A stretch of 64,000 bases of DNA from Bacillus cereus G9842 (GTDB lineage Bacteria > Bacillota > Bacilli > Bacillales > Bacillaceae_G): assembly GCF_000021305.1 (NCBI RefSeq), contig NC_011772.1:2208001-2272000 (forward strand). Direction: 5' to 3'. The translations under genes and the position numbers were made by a program. Within the stretch, counting starts at the first letter, position 1, and each line of letters opens with the position of its first letter. Below are positions 61,573 to 64,000 of the stretch, piece after piece. The notes beneath the pieces were generated by a model. That model did not search any database, was not told where the DNA came from, and saw nothing but the letters and a program-made list of their open reading frames with translations.

Positions 61573-63132
61573 TTATTTTGCTCTAACGGTAGTATGACTA
61601 GAAGCCACACTTTCATTATGCAATCGATCAACTGCAGTTACGACATACGTATACATTTCTCCAGAAATAACGGTTTTATCTACATAAATTTCTCCAAGTT
61701 TTGTTTTTCTTACAGTAGTAAGTAAATTTTTAGGATTTTGTATATCCACTTCATTTTGCCCATTCGCGCGGTAAATAGCGTAATAAGCAGAATCATTATC
61801 TCTATTATCAATGATACCGATTGCAATACCTTCATTTCTTGGAATGGCACCTTTTAATGTCGGTTGTTTTGGTGGATCATGATCAATCCAAGGCATAGGC
61901 GGGATTAATGCAGGATGTATATATATGTCTTTTGAGAGTCTATCTTTAACTCCAAGTGGATTGTTATTAATATCTTTTAAGCTAAAATGCATACTACCTT
62001 TTATTTCAGGATATAGCCGGTTTAATGTAATTTGTCTTGGATATTCTTCTGGATCAGACCAAGCAGAGACGGAGTTATTATTAATTTTATAGGCCGCTTG
62101 ACCGATGTATAGGTGAATCGGTTTGTTATTTGTTTCTTTAACCCACCAATCTACTAATATGTCATATGCAGCTGGGGTGAAACCTATATTCCAATATATT
62201 TGCGGTGTAATGTAGTCAATATATCCTTTTTGTATCCACTCACGTGTGTCAGCATAAAGGTCATCATAGTTTCTTTGGCCTGCGGTTGTGTTAGAGCCAG
62301 TCGGATCGTCAGCTATATTTCGCCATACACCGAACGGACTAATGCCAAACTTTACGTATGATTTTTCTTGTTTTATAGCAGTATTTAAATCTTTTACAAG
62401 TTCATTTACATTGTTACGTCGCCAATCTTCTATATTTGTAAATTTACCGTTATTATATGTTTCGTATGTTTTCTGATCTGGAAATTCTTCACCGGCTACT
62501 TTATATGGGTAAAAATAATCATCCATATGCAGCGCATCAATATCGTAATTTTGTACGATTTCTAAAGCACCTTCTGTTATAAATTTTTTCACTTCTGGAA
62601 TACCGGGATTGTAATATAACTTTCCGCCATAAGGTACAACCCAATTGGGGTGTTGCCTTGCAGGGTGATTATTTGATAATCGATTTATATCAGTGTGATT
62701 CATCGTTATTCGGTATGGATTAATCCATGCGTGGAATTCTATATTTCTTTTGTGTGCTTCTTCAATCATAAATGCAAGTGGATCGTATCCGGGGTCTTTT
62801 CCTTGTGTACCCGTAATGTATTCAGACCAAGGGCCGTAATTTGAGGGATAGAAAGCATCAGCTGTTGGTTTAATTTGTACAACAACTGCATTCATACCAG
62901 TGCTTTTTACATCGTCTAATAATCTTATAAATTCTTGTTTCTGCTTTTCAATAGGTAAGCCAGTTTTTGTGGGCCAATCAATATTCAGAACTGATGCGAT
63001 CCATACAGCACGTAATTCATGTTTTTTGTACGTAGTATTTACTTCAGCATAAGTAGAGTGAGGGGAAATGAAAGAGAAAGGGATGAACAAGATGACGATA
63101 CAACATATCATTAATAAACGTTTAACGATCAT
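61573..63132 (-). CDS. YngK-type secreted glycosidase (GHL10/DUF187)
   Basis: Secreted protein of 519 residues. Signal peptide about 1-28 with cleavage after YAE-like ending. The GHL10 domain (about 38-350) opens ELRAVWIASVLNIDWPTKTG and holds FHAWINPYRIT and DALHMDDYFYPY, which contain acidic residues placed like a GH10-like barrel. A C-terminal Fn3-like domain (about 415-515, GIAIGIIDNRDNDSAYYAIYR) follows. ATG with GGGAGGC. Probably trims cell-wall glycans; substrate not proven. Confidence 0.88.
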   Translation of the reverse strand: MIVKRLLMICCIVILFIPFSFISPHSTYAEVNTTYKKHELRAVWIASVLNIDWPTKTGLPIEKQKQEFIRLLDDVKSTGMNAVVVQIKPTADAFYPSNYGPWSEYITGTQGKDPGYDPLAFMIEEAHKRNIEFHAWINPYRITMNHTDINRLSNNHPARQHPNWVVPYGGKLYYNPGIPEVKKFITEGALEIVQNYDIDALHMDDYFYPYKVAGEEFPDQKTYETYNNGKFTNIEDWRRNNVNELVKDLNTAIKQEKSYVKFGISPFGVWRNIADDPTGSNTTAGQRNYDDLYADTREWIQKGYIDYITPQIYWNIGFTPAAYDILVDWWVKETNNKPIHLYIGQAAYKINNNSVSAWSDPEEYPRQITLNRLYPEIKGSMHFSLKDINNNPLGVKDRLSKDIYIHPALIPPMPWIDHDPPKQPTLKGAIPRNEGIAIGIIDNRDNDSAYYAIYRANGQNEVDIQNPKNLLTTVRKTKLGEIYVDKTVISGEMYTYVVTAVDRLHNESVASSHTTVRAK

Positions 63133-63359
63133 TTATACGCCTCCCTATCATATGATTATTTAAAATAATATCTGAGGTGAGGTTGGCCTTGCAATAGAGA
63201 AAATTACACATTGAAACATTAATTTAATAGGAAAAATATTTTTAATGAAATTTACTTTCATTATAACTAAATTCATTTACTACTTCATATGCTTGTTAGT
63301 AAAGTGAAACTTCCTTTCATTTGAAGGGTAATAAATTATAAGTATAGGAGGATTAATAA

Positions 63360-63665
63360 ATGAAGGTTTTGTTTGTCTGTTCTGGAGGAATGTCCAGTGC
63401 AATTGTTGTAAACGCTTTAAAAAAAGAAGCGGAGAAAAATGGTTTGAACATGGAAGTGCATGCAATTGGAACGAATGAGGTAGAGGAAGAAGTAAAGAAT
63501 GGCTGGGATGTCGTAATGGTGGCACCTCAAATAAGACACCGATTTGACTCTGTAAAAAAATTTGCAGAGGAGGAATCTATTCCGTGTGGCATCATTCCAC
63601 CGCAAGCATACACGCCGCTTGGAGGCCCGACTTTATTAAAAACTGTAAATGAATTAATCAGTTAG
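63360..63665 (+). CDS. PTS system IIB component, lactose/cellobiose family
   Basis: Phosphocarrier of 101 residues. Cys8 in VLFVCSGGMSSA is the phosphorylated residue that passes phosphate to the sugar; MVAPQIRHRFDSV is the conserved second block. ATG with AGGAGGA. The IIC gene starts 11 bases after its stop, so the two form an operon for uptake of a beta-glucoside, chitobiose or related sugar. The specific sugar is not determinable. Confidence 0.93.
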   Translation: MKVLFVCSGGMSSAIVVNALKKEAEKNGLNMEVHAIGTNEVEEEVKNGWDVVMVAPQIRHRFDSVKKFAEEESIPCGIIPPQAYTPLGGPTLLKTVNELIS

Positions 63666-63676
63666 GGGGAAGCGTT

Positions 63677-64000
63677 ATGAATAAGTTTGTCACGTTTCTT
63701 GATAAAAACTTATCTGGCCCGATGGCAAGGCTTTCTGAGCAGAGGCATCTACAAGCAATCCGTGATGGAGTTATTTCGGCGTTACCATTTATTATAGTAG
63801 GAAGCTTCTTTTTAATAGTAGCATTTCCACCACTGCCGAAAGATAGTTTCATATCGGTTTGGGCATTAAAGAATCAAACAAGTATATTAATACCATATCG
63901 TTTAACTATGTTTATTATGTCCTTATATATAGCATTTGGAATAGGATATAATTTAGCGAAAAGTTATAAATTAGATGCTTTATCAGGAGCACAGCTTGCG
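63677..64000 (+). CDS. PTS system IIC component, lactose/cellobiose family, truncated by window end
   Basis: First 108 residues of a membrane permease that begins MNKFVTFLDKNLSGPMARLSEQRHLQAIRDG and has hydrophobic helices after IRDGVISALPFIIVGSFFLIVAF. This start is typical of cellobiose-type IIC proteins. ATG with GGGGGA. The rest lies outside the window; further operon genes (IIA, phospho-beta-glucosidase) may follow. Confidence 0.9.
   Translation, partial: MNKFVTFLDKNLSGPMARLSEQRHLQAIRDGVISALPFIIVGSFFLIVAFPPLPKDSFISVWALKNQTSILIPYRLTMFIMSLYIAFGIGYNLAKSYKLDALSGAQLA

Noticed and set aside
63300..63316. AAAGTGAAACTT resembling a bcr1 end before the PTS genes
   Set aside because: Only about 12 bases match and no other bcr1 blocks are nearby, so it is probably chance.

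Overview
The window is a low-GC Firmicute chromosome segment that I assign to the Bacillus cereus group. The reasons are exosporium genes (an ExsF/BxpB-type basal-layer protein and BclA/BclB-type collagen-like proteins), four bcr1-type repeats, strong purine-rich ribosome binding sites with many TTG/GTG starts, Spo0E and sigma-K-like sporulation signals, and a two-leader T-box in front of a threonyl-tRNA synthetase. No rRNA, tRNA, CRISPR array, intact IS element or intact prophage is visible. The only mobile remains are the bcr1 copies and a tyrosine-recombinase tail near 46.5 kb.

Layout. 0-5 kb: truncated subtilisin-like protease, an amino-acid:cation symporter behind a tandem glycine riboswitch, and small membrane-anchored proteins. 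5-8.4 kb: 23S pseudouridine synthase (rluF type), then threonyl-tRNA synthetase behind two almost identical T-boxes. 8.4-11.6 kb: BceAB-type peptide-antibiotic ABC module and an MFS remnant. 11.6-23.5 kb: ZIP transporter, MBL hydrolases, nucleoside hydrolase, a ydcZ-crp-ydcZ operon, and a TetR/MMPL efflux pair. 23.5-30 kb: chloramphenicol acetyltransferase with a translational attenuator, a run of GNAT acetyltransferases (one fused to a pentapeptide-like domain), an EamA exporter, an XRE-cupin regulator, an unrecognised helical protein and a Spo0E-like phosphatase. 30-46.4 kb: HemY-type oxidase, cold-shock genes, CPBP protease, P-loop kinase, a divergent LysR/asd pair, a MOSC protein, and a heterodimeric ABC exporter.

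46.5-55.4 kb is the most distinctive part. It is a spore-surface island with an ExsF-like protein, two DUF4183-type proteins, three collagen-like proteins, a cupin and a tiny Ser/Asn-rich protein, several preceded by sigma-K-like promoter motifs. Its left border carries a recombinase tail and a bcr1 element that abuts the exsF-like stop codon. An XRE/LysE pair with a clear inverted-repeat operator sits inside it.

55.5-64 kb: a phytoene-desaturase-like FAD oxidoreductase overlapping a SigJ-type ECF sigma factor broken by a frameshift at a perfect 20-bp inverted repeat, an O-methyltransferase, a TelA/XpaC pair, a secreted YngK-type glycosidase, and the start of a cellobiose/lactose-type PTS operon cut by the window end.

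Main themes are RNA-level control (glycine riboswitch, two T-boxes, cat attenuator, cold-shock leader), antimicrobial defence (BceAB-type, MMPL, Cat, TelA, ABC pair) and spore-surface variation. I see no clearly new multi-gene system. The best leads are the palindrome-disrupted sigma factor, the duplicated T-box, the ydcZ-crp-ydcZ operon and the sigma-K-linked small spore genes.
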